Source of the DNA: an uncultured Collinsella sp.
GTDB taxonomy: Bacteria; Actinomycetota; Coriobacteriia; Coriobacteriales; Coriobacteriaceae
Assembly: GCA_958407555.1 (NCBI GenBank)
Contig: CATYJC010000004.1
Coordinates: 1 to 39,692, forward strand
Direction of reading: 5' to 3'
Length of the DNA: 39,692 nucleotides
In this document: in pieces, positions 15,129 to 23,361 of the stretch
How the letters are laid out: each line of letters opens with the position of its first letter
How positions within the stretch are numbered: the first letter of the stretch is position 1
Made by a program: the position numbers and the translations under genes
The notes under the pieces: model-generated
Told to the model about the DNA's origin: nothing
The model's input: only the letters and a program-made list of their open reading frames with translations
Database searches by the model: none

Positions 15129-16652
15129 TTACCTTACGTTGTCGTTCATCGCGAAGGAGTTCTTCATGGCACAGCTCGTGGTGTAGAGCACCTTGCCCAA
15201 CAAGGCGTCGGTCTCCACGCGCACAAGCTCGGCAAAGGCCTCGTTAGCACGGGCGAGCTCGGCAGGCACCTCGGCCTCGGGCAGCGCGGCTACGACAGCG
15301 TCAACGTCGTGAATCTGCTTGTGGCCCATGCCGCCGACCTTCTCCTGATAGTCCTCGACCGCGCGACCGCACTCGTGGAAGCGAACATCCGCCAAGGCAC
15401 CGATCAGGCGATTTGCCCAATAGAAATTCTCGGACGTCACGCGAGCCTGCGTGTCGGCATAGTACTCGGGCATGGTCTCGACATTGGCGTACAGCGGCAC
15501 GAGCGCGTTAAACGAGTTGGAGCCAAACGCCATCCACTGCACGGCGCGATACGCCGGCTGCGCATAGGGGCGCAGCTGCAGCACGGCGAGCTGACTGTTG
15601 CGGTTGATGCCGATGGGACGATAGGCGCCGCGCGTGGCGGGGGTACCCTTGCTGCCGTAGCAGTCGTACTCCGTGCCCTGGTAGTGGCTCGAAAGCACGT
15701 ACTTGATGTCCTCGATGGTCACCTTGCGCTCGGGCACGCGGCTCCAGGGGATGTCGTCGCTCTCGGGCGTGTAGTCGGCGTCGGGACCGTCCCACACATC
15801 GCTGGGGTTGAGGCAGCGCTGCATGTACCAGGCGCGCGGCGTGTTGTAGACGTGGTCGCTGTCGCTGTGCGAGCCAAAGGCCTCGCGCGGGTTAAAGACC
15901 GCAGCGGGACCGTCGCCCTCGACGCCCAGCGTCAGGTCCAGATGCCACTCGGCCATCCAGGAGCGCAGGTCGGCGGAGCACATGTGGTCGACCTGCGCGC
16001 CCTCGGCATCGTCCAGGTCAAAGCTATCGATACCCAGCTGGTTAGGCATGGTCACATAGGCGTCATCGGGCACGCGCTTGGCGATCCAGTGGTGGCCGCC
16101 GATGGTCTCGAGCCACCAGATCTCGTCAACGTCGCTAAAGGCGATGCCGTTGTTCTCGTAGGTACCGTAGCGCTCGAGCAGATCACCCAGGATACGCACG
16201 CCATCGCGGGCAGACTTGGCGTACGGCAGCACCAGGGTCACCATATCCTCCTCACCCAGGCCGCCGGGCTGCGCCGGAACATAGCCGTCCTCGCCCTCGT
16301 TGCCCTTGGCGGGCACGTAGTCCACGAGCGGATCGGCGCCGCGGACGCGCTCGTTGGTGGTGAGCGTCTCGGTTGCGGACATGCCAACATTGAGCTCGTT
16401 GAAGCCGGCCTCGGCCCAAATGCCATGACCGGGGACAACGTCGGGGACGCTTGTATAACGCATGGGATTATCGGGCAGCTCAACGGTCAGGTGGCTCAGG
16501 ACGCTCGTGTAGACGCGCGGCTGTTCATCGGGATGCACCACGCACATGCGCTTGGGCTCAAACGCCCCGTTGGACGAGTCCTCATTTCGGGCAACCAGGG
16601 TCGACCCGTCGTAGCTCGCGTTCTTACCAACCAAAATCGTTGTGCACGGCAT
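15129..16652 (-). CDS. C69 family dipeptidase
   Basis: The 507-residue product begins MPCTTILVGKNASYDGSTLV-, the hallmark of peptidase family C69 (PepD type), in which Cys3 becomes the N-terminal nucleophile after processing. Further family features are ARNEDSSNG, the VPGHGIWAEAGFNELNVGMSATETL block, and the WLETIGGHHWIAKRVPDD block. These enzymes cleave a broad range of dipeptides, usually in the cytoplasm; no signal peptide is seen. The ribosome binding site decides the start: AGGAGG abuts an in-frame ATG at 16658, which is too close, and is 6 bases from the ATG at 16652. The gene is on its own between two terminators. Confidence 0.93.
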   Translation of the reverse strand: MPCTTILVGKNASYDGSTLVARNEDSSNGAFEPKRMCVVHPDEQPRVYTSVLSHLTVELPDNPMRYTSVPDVVPGHGIWAEAGFNELNVGMSATETLTTNERVRGADPLVDYVPAKGNEGEDGYVPAQPGGLGEEDMVTLVLPYAKSARDGVRILGDLLERYGTYENNGIAFSDVDEIWWLETIGGHHWIAKRVPDDAYVTMPNQLGIDSFDLDDAEGAQVDHMCSADLRSWMAEWHLDLTLGVEGDGPAAVFNPREAFGSHSDSDHVYNTPRAWYMQRCLNPSDVWDGPDADYTPESDDIPWSRVPERKVTIEDIKYVLSSHYQGTEYDCYGSKGTPATRGAYRPIGINRNSQLAVLQLRPYAQPAYRAVQWMAFGSNSFNALVPLYANVETMPEYYADTQARVTSENFYWANRLIGALADVRFHECGRAVEDYQEKVGGMGHKQIHDVDAVVAALPEAEVPAELARANEAFAELVRVETDALLGKVLYTTSCAMKNSFAMNDNVR

Positions 16653-16706
16653 GCGCATCCTCCTTGAGCGAAGAAATCAAACGGCAACAGTGTATCGCTT
16701 CGGCGC

Positions 16707-16728
16707 AAAAAGGGCGAAACAGCCGCCC
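16707..16728 (-). terminator. Rho-independent terminator of folD-fchA
   Basis: On the minus strand GGGCG (16728-16724) pairs with CGCCC (16716-16712) around a 7-base loop, followed by five T residues (16711-16707). It is about 25 bases after the folD stop codon. The stem is short but well placed. Confidence 0.7.
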
Positions 16729-16753
16729 CGGCAACCCCTGTGGTCAAAAACGA

Positions 16754-17608
16754 CTATTTCGATGCGCGCTCCGCCGCCTCGATCACGTGCTTGGCGAGAA
16801 TCGCAGTGGTCACAGCCCCCACGCCGCCCGGCACCGGAGTAATTGCGCCAACGATCGGTTCCGCAGCATCAAAATCGACATCACCGACCAGCTTGTCAGC
16901 GGCCTCGTCCCAGTTAATGCCCACATCGATGATCGTCTGGCCCTCGCGAACCGCATCCGCGCCAATCGTGCGTGCGCGTCCAACGGCCGCAACCACAATA
17001 TCAGCCGCACGGCACTCGGCAGCCAAGTCGCGCGTATGCGTATGGCACATCGTCACCGTGGCATTGCGAGCCGTAAGCATGGCGGCAACGGGACGGCCAA
17101 TCACGAGCGACCGACCGACGACCGCGACCTTGGCCCCATCCAGCTCAACGCTGTAATGGTCCAGCAACGCCAACACGGCTTCTGCCGTGCAAGGAGCAAA
17201 GCCCTCGCCTCGCCCCGAAAGCGTGGTGAGCAGCGAGGCCGGCGTCATGGAGTCAACATCCTTGGCGGGCTCGAGTGCCGCGGCAACTGCATCCTCGTCA
17301 AGCCCAGCGGGCAACGGACGAAACATCAGGCAGCCGTGAACAGCGGGGTCGGCATTGATGTCCTTAATAGCCGCCAACAGCTCGTCCTGTGAAACATCGG
17401 CGGGAAGCAAAACGCGGCGAGCCTCAATGCCAATCTTCTCGCAGCGCTTGAGGGCGCCGCGCTCGTAGGACAGGTCGTCCTCGCGCTCGCCCACACGAAC
17501 GATGGCCAGTGTCGGCACGATGCCCTGTTCGCGCAGGGCGGCGCAACGAGCGGCAAGTTCCTCGGTCAAAGCGCGGGCAACGGGAGCACCCTTGAGCAGT
17601 TCGGCCAT
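16754..17608 (-). CDS. folD: Methylenetetrahydrofolate dehydrogenase FolD, probably without cyclohydrolase activity
   Basis: The 284-residue protein aligns with FolD along its length. It has the NADP-binding GRSLVIGRPVA, the PCTAEAV block, and PVPGGVGAVTTAILA at the C terminus. FolD normally oxidises 5,10-methylene-THF to methenyl-THF and hydrolyses the latter to 10-formyl-THF. Two residues needed for the second activity are missing. The lysine four positions after the conserved tyrosine (human Y52/K56) is alanine here (Y48, A52 in LSYERGALK). The glutamine of the QLPLP motif is phenylalanine (FRPLP, F96). The aspartate of KDVD (D119) is kept. The gene starts 2 bases after fchA, which encodes a separate cyclohydrolase, so the pair probably shares the two steps. 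The ribosome binding site lies inside the end of fchA. Confidence 0.92.
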   Translation of the reverse strand: MAELLKGAPVARALTEELAARCAALREQGIVPTLAIVRVGEREDDLSYERGALKRCEKIGIEARRVLLPADVSQDELLAAIKDINADPAVHGCLMFRPLPAGLDEDAVAAALEPAKDVDSMTPASLLTTLSGRGEGFAPCTAEAVLALLDHYSVELDGAKVAVVGRSLVIGRPVAAMLTARNATVTMCHTHTRDLAAECRAADIVVAAVGRARTIGADAVREGQTIIDVGINWDEAADKLVGDVDFDAAEPIVGAITPVPGGVGAVTTAILAKHVIEAAERASK

Positions 17609-17610
17609 GG

Positions 17611-18243
17611 CTATCCCCTCTTCCTTGCGGCGTCAGCAGCACGGCGCGCCAGTGCATCGGCGCGCGGCAGCCACGTATCTAGTAGTTCATCGCACGCCGC
17701 CTCGAGTTCCTCGGCGCGCGCCCGGTCTTTCATAGATGTGGTGTTGGCAAAGAGCGTCAGGCTCGCGCCTTGCATGGCGGCGCGGCAGAACACGGCGCCG
17801 CATGCCACGTCGGACAGCAACTGGCGCGAACCCTTGTCGGCCATGTCCTCGAGCAGCGCCAGCGCGCGCCCGCAGGCATCCATGATCCGGTACGGCGGCA
17901 TGGCCGCCACGCGCAACGCGTCCTGAATCGCCGCGGGTCGAGCCGGGTCCTCGCGCGGAATGCCGTACGACGCGGACACCTGGCCGTATGCACGAACATC
18001 CTCGGCAACCAGACCCACTAGTTCCTGCGCCAACTCGTCTGCCTGGGCAAATGCACGCGTCAGATCGTCCGCCCGATCGCTAAGCGCGGGATTGGTCGCC
18101 CCGTAGCGAGCGACCATCCCGCAAAGCGAGGCGCCCAGCGCGCCCACAAAGGCGCTCGCGCTACCGCCGCCGGGAACCGGCTCGCGCGCGGCCAGCGCCT
18201 CGGCAAACCCACGGCAGGTCTTGTCCATCATCTCTTGGCTCAT
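17611..18243 (-). CDS. fchA: Methenyltetrahydrofolate cyclohydrolase, FchA / FTCD C-terminal family
   Basis: The 210-residue helical protein has the family signature PVPGGGSASAFVGALGASLCGMV (starting at residue 22), the mid-block AAIQDALRVAAMPP, and SDVACGAVFCRAAMQGA. The family covers stand-alone methenyl-THF cyclohydrolase and the cyclodeaminase half of formiminotransferase-cyclodeaminase. No formiminotransferase gene is nearby, and the gene abuts folD, so cyclohydrolase is the better call. The enzyme would convert 5,10-methenyl-THF to 10-formyl-THF. The start is ATG at 18243, with GAAGGTG about 7 bases upstream. Confidence 0.88.
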   Translation of the reverse strand: MSQEMMDKTCRGFAEALAAREPVPGGGSASAFVGALGASLCGMVARYGATNPALSDRADDLTRAFAQADELAQELVGLVAEDVRAYGQVSASYGIPREDPARPAAIQDALRVAAMPPYRIMDACGRALALLEDMADKGSRQLLSDVACGAVFCRAAMQGASLTLFANTTSMKDRARAEELEAACDELLDTWLPRADALARRAADAARKRG

Positions 18244-18271
18244 ACGTATGCACCTTCAAGTCATATAGATC

Positions 18272-18293
18272 GGTCGGGCGGCAACCGCCGACC
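18272..18293 (-). promoter_or_regulatory. Leader hairpin upstream of fchA
   Basis: GGTCGGCGG and CCGCCCGACC face each other around a 3-base loop on the minus strand, with one bulge. The hairpin sits between the predicted promoter and the fchA ribosome binding site. There is no U-tract, and it does not match a THF or ZTP riboswitch that I can recognise. Function unknown. Confidence 0.4.
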
Positions 18294-18320
18294 AACCGCA
18301 TCAAACACGTAATGATGCTA

Positions 18321-18349
18321 AGTCTAGCCCATAAGCACATGAGCGTCAG
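18321..18349 (-). promoter_or_regulatory. Promoter of fchA-folD
   Basis: On the minus strand CTGACG (18349-18344) and TAGACT (18326-18321) are separated by 17 bases. Transcription would start near 18314, giving a leader of about 70 bases. Confidence 0.5.
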
Positions 18350-18404
18350 CACACCTGGCCATCGCGGATTTCTATGACGAACGATAGGCGTCGGCGCCGC
18401 AAAC

Positions 18405-18423
18405 ATGGGACACATGGCCCACC
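18405..18423 (+). repeat. Upstream 19-base repeat, copy 1
   Basis: ATGGGACACATGGCCCACC occurs here and again at 19362-19380, each time upstream of one of two paralogous lipoprotein genes. The following bases are also similar (tttcgag and cttacgag). It could be a shared regulator site or part of the duplicated promoter. Confidence 0.6.
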
Positions 18424-18620
18424 TTTCGAGACTCCCGAACGGCACAAACTGGGGCATATCTATAAGTAAGGAACCCGTTGGGGCACGGCCGCGCAACGGC
18501 CACAAGCGATGAACGGAGGCATAAGCCGCACAGTACACAGAGACATCCGCCGCCAGCGCAATCAGTACCCCAACAGCATGCGGCGCCGTGATGTCATCGG
18601 CAGACAAGGAGGACGCCGCC

Positions 18621-19226
18621 ATGAAGAAAAAGACCCTATCGATCCTTTCCCTGTGCATCGCCCTCTTTGCCGCGTTTGCCGTTGTCGGCTGCGGCGGGAG
18701 CGCATCGGGCGTGGGCGGCAGCGCCGCTAAGAGCGAGAGCAAGGAAAAGGTCCCCGTCGCCGAAAAGACTGACTTCATTTGGTTTAAGGTCGAGATGCCC
18801 GAGGGCGTTGGCGTAAGCGACTCCGCCGGCAAGAACGCCGACAGGGTCCAGCTCACCTTCCCCGAAGACGAGAACGGTTCGGCCGATCGCTTTATCCCCG
18901 TTTGGAAAAAAGCGCTGACGGCAGAGAAATCCCACGCCGACCAGGCAGAAAAGAAAGGCGATACGTTCCAGTGGAAGAATGGCGGGTCCGTCGAGTATAA
19001 CGGCAGGACGTGGCTCGTCGGAACGTACGAGGACAACAGCGGCGTCTCAACCCTCCTCTTTACCGACGTTGAGCCGGGAAGCGTCTACGTCCTCATCTCG
19101 AACTTCGATCTGCATAAGAAAGAAGCCGAGGCGCTCCTCAACTCCATCGAGTTCCCCGATGACATGGCGAAGGCAGTTGCCGAGGCACGCGAAGTCGAGA
19201 TTTCGAGCATCGAGATCAAGCATTAG
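18621..19226 (+). CDS. Putative lipoprotein (paralogue 1)
   Basis: This 201-residue protein has a lipoprotein signal: a lysine-rich n-region (MKKK), a hydrophobic core, and the lipobox VVGC with Cys24 as the lipidated residue, followed by a Gly/Ser linker. The mature part contains TDFIWFKVEMPEGV, DRFIPVWKK, YNGRTWLVG, FTDVEPGSVYVLI and a helical C terminus. The paralogue at 19453 shares the same blocks in the same order. I do not recognise the family, so function is unknown; an exported, membrane-tethered, substrate- or wall-binding role is only a guess. The start is ATG at 18621, with AAGGAGG upstream; an in-frame ATG at 18588 would put charged residues before the signal. Confidence 0.8.
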   Translation: MKKKTLSILSLCIALFAAFAVVGCGGSASGVGGSAAKSESKEKVPVAEKTDFIWFKVEMPEGVGVSDSAGKNADRVQLTFPEDENGSADRFIPVWKKALTAEKSHADQAEKKGDTFQWKNGGSVEYNGRTWLVGTYEDNSGVSTLLFTDVEPGSVYVLISNFDLHKKEAEALLNSIEFPDDMAKAVAEAREVEISSIEIKH

Positions 19227-19279
19227 GGGCTCGCACGCAGCATCGCATGCGCAGTCATTAAATGATCGGACGCCCAGCC

Positions 19280-19316
19280 AGGGGAGGATCGGATCGGCCG
19301 GCCCTCCCCTCTTTTG
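19280..19316 (+). terminator. Rho-independent terminator of lipoprotein gene 1
   Basis: AGGGGAGG (19280-19287) pairs with CCTCCCCT (19303-19310), followed by CTTTTG. It lies about 55 bases after the stop codon, so the two lipoprotein genes are probably separate transcripts. Confidence 0.8.
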
Positions 19317-19361
19317 CGCCCGGACATATTGCCACTTGCCGGCGCAAATCCGGCCCTCAGA

Positions 19362-19380
19362 ATGGGACACATGGCCCACC
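19362..19380 (+). repeat. Upstream 19-base repeat, copy 2
   Basis: This is an identical copy of the sequence at 18405-18423, here 73 bases upstream of the second lipoprotein gene (the first copy is 198 bases upstream of its gene). Confidence 0.6.
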
Positions 19381-19452
19381 CTTACGAGCCGCTCGCGCGT
19401 ACAGTAAAGGCAGGTAATCCATGGACGGTTACAGATCGAGGAGGACACGACC

Positions 19453-20046
19453 ATGAAAAAGAAGGCCTTTGCGATTCTCACCCTCTGCATCAGTCTCTTT
19501 GCCGCAGTTGCCTTGGTGGGTTGCGGTGGCAGCGGCGGCGCTACCGGCAGCGGCGGTGGCGGTGGAGCGGAAAAGCCAGCCGTGGATATGAGGACCGACT
19601 TCATTTGGTTTAAGGTCGAAGTCCCCGAGGGCGTCGAAATCACGGACGTCGCAGGCGATACCGCCGACAGGGCCCAGTTTAAGTTCACCGAGAGCGAGCA
19701 TGCCAGCGACCGCTTCATCCCCGTCTTCGATCCTGACAAGAAGGCCGATGAACTGTTTGACTACGAGGCAAAGTGGAAGGCCAACTCCGGATGGACCGAG
19801 AGCGATCCCGTTAAGTACAACGGCAAGACCTGGCGCAGCGCCTACTTTACGCACTCGGGCGGCGTGACGACCGAGTACTTCACCGACGTTGACGGCGGCA
19901 GCGTGTACGTGCGCATCGACAACGTCGAGGAACACAAGGACGCCGTCGAGACCATGATGGAGTCTCTGGAATTTGCCGACGACATCGCCAAGGCCAAGAC
20001 CGAGGCCATGGACGTTAAGCTCGAGGATATCGAGATTAAACGCTAA
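19453..20046 (+). CDS. Putative lipoprotein (paralogue 2)
   Basis: This 197-residue protein has a lipoprotein signal peptide ending in the lipobox LVGC (Cys24) and a glycine-rich linker (GGSGGATGSGGGGG). It then follows the pattern of its neighbour: TDFIWFKVEVPEGVEITDVA, DRFIPVFDPDKK, YNGKTWRSAYF, FTDVDGGSVYVRI, LEFADDIAKAKTEA. AGGAGG lies just upstream of the ATG. Similar length, order of blocks and shared upstream repeat show a tandem duplication followed by divergence. The family is not recognised and the role is unknown. Confidence 0.8.
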   Translation: MKKKAFAILTLCISLFAAVALVGCGGSGGATGSGGGGGAEKPAVDMRTDFIWFKVEVPEGVEITDVAGDTADRAQFKFTESEHASDRFIPVFDPDKKADELFDYEAKWKANSGWTESDPVKYNGKTWRSAYFTHSGGVTTEYFTDVDGGSVYVRIDNVEEHKDAVETMMESLEFADDIAKAKTEAMDVKLEDIEIKR

Positions 20047-20351
20047 GCGACTGGCGAGCGCAGCGGGAAACACGGGCGCAGCGTAAACAAGCGACGGTAT
20101 CCCAGCGCTTCGTACCAAGGGAGGGCCGGTAAACCGACCCTCCTTTTCTTATGCCGGTAGCCGACGAACGCGAGGACGCCGGACGCCGGAACCGCCCCAA
20201 ATGTGGCAACAGTACGAACACGACAAACACCCCAACACGTCCACCCGCCGATTTATTGCGCCGCGCAGACAATTAAACCGGCGTCTTTAAACATCTGGGC
20301 AGTATAGTGACCAAAACTATCGCATAACCGCACTCTGCGAATGGAGAAGTT
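20047..20351. other. Intergenic region before the PI-PLC-like gene
   Basis: This 305-base gap holds the terminator of lipoprotein gene 2 (20119-20149) and a -10-like TATAGT at 20303-20308, 44 bases before the next start codon, without a clear -35. Nothing else is visible. Confidence 0.45.
20119..20149 (+). terminator. Rho-independent terminator of lipoprotein gene 2
   Basis: GGAGGGCCGG faces CCGACCCTCC around a 4-base loop with one mismatch, followed by TTTTCTT. Confidence 0.85.
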
Positions 20352-22829
20352 ATGACCGAACACCACGCCATTAGCCGTCGAGCATTCACGTTGGGCCTAG
20401 GACTCGCAGCATTGTCGCCATTTGTAAGCCTGCCCGAAACCGCGGGATTGGGCCTTCCCGTGCGCGCGGCATTTGCAGAAGACGCACCCACACCGGCGGC
20501 CACCCTCGACAAGTTCGTCATTCGCCTTCGCCCCGCGGGCTATTTTCGCACCGCGAGCGTCAACGAAGACGGCAACGTCATCGGCAACGTCTGCCACCTG
20601 TTTAATGACGGCACGTCCAGCAAGCTCATCCTTGAGCACGTAGAGACCGATACAGATAATAGAAATTGGTATGCCATCCGCACCCTGCTCAATTTCGAAG
20701 AGCACAAGAAGACGGGCTACAGCATTTGGTCGGTCGATGGCGACTCGGACAAAGATGGAAAGGTCATCCACGTATGGAGTGGCGAGCATGACGGCAAGCC
20801 CAGTCGCTCTTTTGCGTTCGAGCGGCAATCAAACGGAACCTATATCATCCGAGACCGCACGGTCGAGAAAGAAACCGAGAAAAAAGACATTAAGTACCTG
20901 GCCATAGAAAAGGACGGCAAAGACCAGGACAACAATAAGATCTGCCATAAGAGTAAGAGCATTCCGTGGGAGCTCGAGCTTGTCGGCTACAGCATGGACA
21001 AGACCAATGCCACAGTTAGCAGCATCGACTGGACCACGTATAGCAGCTACGTCGACGGACCATGTTGGATGAGCCACGTCGATGGCAACAAATACCTCGA
21101 CGAGCTGAGCATCCCGGGCACGCATGATTCGAGCACCTGCAGCGTCGACAACGACACCGAGCCCCAAACCTCGCTTGCAAAGTGCCAGCAGGATTACATC
21201 CCCACGCAGCTGCTCGAAGGCATTCGCTATTTTGATATCCGACTTGGAAAGAACGACAAGAACGGCGACCCCGGCATCGACCATGGAATATGCTACCTGC
21301 TCAAAAAAGACGGGGGCTTTATACATCTCTCCGATGTCATCGGTTACTTCAAAACATTTTTGAACGAACACCCGTCAGAAGCGCTCATCATGCTTGTGTC
21401 ACGAGGCAACGACGAGGCTACTGACGAAAGTGTTACGACGGCTTTTGCCAATGTTATGGGCAATAACTCCGATCTGTTCTATACGTCGAGCCATGTCCCC
21501 ACACTGAACGAGGTGCGCGGAAAGATCGTCCTGCTGCGTCGATTTAAACTCGCCGGCGACAGCGTAGACGGCCACATGTGGGGCCTCGACCTCACCGAAT
21601 GGGATGACAAGATCAAGGCGCATTCCGGAAAGTCCATGTGCCTCGTGAAATACGAGCAAGGCTTTGAGGCTGCGGGCAATACGGGCGACAAAGAGCCCTA
21701 TAGCACAGCGGTATATGCCCAAGACCATTACAGCTGCACGGGATCCAGTAAGATCGACTGGGTCGATATGGCCCTGAAGGCAGCGTCCGAGTTCGAGCGC
21801 AGCACCGTAGATATCACTGCCGCGGACGGGACAACGGTGCAGGCAACGGAGCGCTGCTGGTTTATCAACTACACGAGCTGCACGCAAAACAACCCTTTTA
21901 CCGCAGCGCGAGTGGTCAACGAGCACCTGTACAAGAGCTCGTATATAAACAATACCGGAGTTGAGAGCACAAAGGCGGACTGCCGCAAGCACATTGGCAT
22001 CATCGCATCCGACTTTGTTGATGCGGCACTGGCCCGGAGCATCTACCAGCGCAATTACGATACGGAGCACAAGCAGACGGCTTCGTGCTACCTCCCAGCC
22101 CGCATGCGCATGACGTACGGCGACTCGCTGAGCGACGCCTCGCTCCAGGACGGCAAGACCGTTGGCGAGGGTCATTTCCGCCTCGTCGATAGCAGCAACG
22201 TACTCAACGTAGCAGCCTCGGGACATGCGTTTGCCATCGAATATGTGGATGTCGACGCCCTGGGCAACGAGACTGTTACGGGGCTGCAGGGCCCTGTGCC
22301 CATCGATATCGATCCACGTGCGCTGACGCCCCATTTTGAGGGACTCGAAGGCCTTAAGGCCGGCGAAGACGTGCGCGCCAAGATTGCGGCATCACTCGAG
22401 GGCAAGCTCGAAACCGATGCCTGCACGGCCCAGCTCGAGTTTGTGCACGACGCGGACGGCGCTCCGGGCACGGCAATGGCCGAGGGCGAAACATTTGCCG
22501 CAGGAACGTACTGGGTGCGCGTGAACGGTCTCTTGGGCGACGCGGCGCAGAACTACACGCTCGCCAGCGACGGAGCCGCAAGCTTTACTGTGACGACTTC
22601 GGGCAACGCGGGCGGCGCCGGCACCGGCAACGGCACGGGCTCCAACACAGGCGGCGCCGACAAAAACGGCAAGGGCAACAAGAGCAAGGGCTCGGGCGAG
22701 AAGCTCGCCGGCACGGGCGACGGCTCTGGCATTGCCGCCGGGCTCGCCGCTGCCGCCGTAGCGACGACGGTCGCCGGCGCAGCAATGCTTGCCAGTGACC
22801 GCGAAAACGCTGGGGACGACAGCGAATAG
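20352..22829 (+). CDS. Tat-exported protein with lectin-like region, PI-PLC X domain and LAGTG sorting-like motif
   Basis: 825 residues. The N terminus has a twin-arginine signal (ISRRAFTLGLGLAAL), so export in folded form is likely. Residues ~50-215 resemble a ricin-type beta-trefoil (repeated YFRTASVNEDGN, YSIWSVDGD and YIIRDRTVE blocks), though this is weak. A phosphatidylinositol-specific phospholipase C X domain follows. It has LSIPGTHDSST (H258), IRYFDIRLG (D295, R297) and GIDHGICYL (H311), the positions of the two catalytic histidines and their partners. Residues ~600-755 look like an extracellular beta domain. The C terminus has a Gly/Asn/Lys linker, LAGTGD (785-790), a hydrophobic segment and a short polar tail, like a sortase signal with a variant motif. 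The substrate could be phosphatidylinositol or a glycosylated derivative. GGAG precedes the ATG. Confidence 0.85.
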   Translation: MTEHHAISRRAFTLGLGLAALSPFVSLPETAGLGLPVRAAFAEDAPTPAATLDKFVIRLRPAGYFRTASVNEDGNVIGNVCHLFNDGTSSKLILEHVETDTDNRNWYAIRTLLNFEEHKKTGYSIWSVDGDSDKDGKVIHVWSGEHDGKPSRSFAFERQSNGTYIIRDRTVEKETEKKDIKYLAIEKDGKDQDNNKICHKSKSIPWELELVGYSMDKTNATVSSIDWTTYSSYVDGPCWMSHVDGNKYLDELSIPGTHDSSTCSVDNDTEPQTSLAKCQQDYIPTQLLEGIRYFDIRLGKNDKNGDPGIDHGICYLLKKDGGFIHLSDVIGYFKTFLNEHPSEALIMLVSRGNDEATDESVTTAFANVMGNNSDLFYTSSHVPTLNEVRGKIVLLRRFKLAGDSVDGHMWGLDLTEWDDKIKAHSGKSMCLVKYEQGFEAAGNTGDKEPYSTAVYAQDHYSCTGSSKIDWVDMALKAASEFERSTVDITAADGTTVQATERCWFINYTSCTQNNPFTAARVVNEHLYKSSYINNTGVESTKADCRKHIGIIASDFVDAALARSIYQRNYDTEHKQTASCYLPARMRMTYGDSLSDASLQDGKTVGEGHFRLVDSSNVLNVAASGHAFAIEYVDVDALGNETVTGLQGPVPIDIDPRALTPHFEGLEGLKAGEDVRAKIAASLEGKLETDACTAQLEFVHDADGAPGTAMAEGETFAAGTYWVRVNGLLGDAAQNYTLASDGAASFTVTTSGNAGGAGTGNGTGSNTGGADKNGKGNKSKGSGEKLAGTGDGSGIAAGLAAAAVATTVAGAAMLASDRENAGDDSE

Positions 22830-22858
22830 GCAAGCCCGCCTTTTAGACACATCGACTC

Positions 22859-22898
22859 AATCGGGGGCGCAGGACACCGTTCTGTGCCCCCGATTTTT
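22859..22898 (+). terminator. Rho-independent terminator of the PI-PLC-like gene
   Basis: AATCGGGGGCGCAG pairs with CTGTGCCCCCGATT (one G-T pair) around a 9-base loop, and runs into TTT. Confidence 0.9.
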
Positions 22899-22923
22899 AC
22901 CTTGGCCCGAACGCCGCCATGGG

Positions 22924-23193
22924 CTACATCACCATGTTCAGCGCGTTAACAAACTCCTGGGCCTTCGCACGACTGCTCAGACTAAAGACGCAAGCGGTTA
23001 ACAGTCGATTGCGCAGGAAAACGTCGCGACCCTTGATCCTGTTAACGCCCGTGATGTCCTTAAGGTAGACAATCTCGATATGCTTGCCGCCGAAAGTACC
23101 CTTCTTGAGCACCTCGATGCGGTTAGGGTAGATCTTGACGTCTTTAAACCTGCCCGAACCTTTGTCCTGGAACAGCAAGGTGTTGTTGTCCAT
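22924..23193 (-). CDS. Small PH-domain-like protein
   Basis: This 89-residue protein starts MDNNTLLFQDKGSGRFKDVK. Alternating beta strands (IYPNRIEVLKKG, HIEIVYLKDITGVNRI) are followed by a C-terminal helix (SRAKAQEFVNALNMV). This strand-rich core with one capping helix is typical of bacterial PH-like domains that sit on membranes or bind proteins. ATG at 23193 is chosen because GGAG lies 8 bases upstream; an ATG at 23208 and a GTG at 23238 are possible but lack a good binding site. It converges with the PI-PLC-like gene, with only the terminator between them. No catalytic motif is visible and the function is unknown. Confidence 0.7.
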   Translation of the reverse strand: MDNNTLLFQDKGSGRFKDVKIYPNRIEVLKKGTFGGKHIEIVYLKDITGVNRIKGRDVFLRNRLLTACVFSLSSRAKAQEFVNALNMVM

Positions 23194-23361
23194 GCGTGTC
23201 ACTCCCATGGGGTTCGCTAAAACTGCCTCTATGGTCACATTTTAGTCACTTCGGGAATCCTGCACGAAGGCGCTAGGCGACATTGAAATTCGAGTCCGCG
23301 CGAGGCTTTAAACTAAATGCAATAAAGATGCATTCCACAAGAGGAAAGTGGGGCGACAGTG

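Larger units (their letters stand above)
18244..18620. other. Intergenic region between divergent fchA and lipoprotein gene 1
   Basis: This 377-base gap holds the fchA promoter and leader hairpin, the first copy of a 19-base repeat (18405-18423) and a TATAAG at 18461 that could be a -10 for the lipoprotein gene, though no good -35 is present. I see no gene in it. Confidence 0.5.

Noticed and set aside
15099..16667. 522-codon plus-strand ORF opposite the C69 dipeptidase
   Set aside because: Antisense shadow of a well-supported gene.
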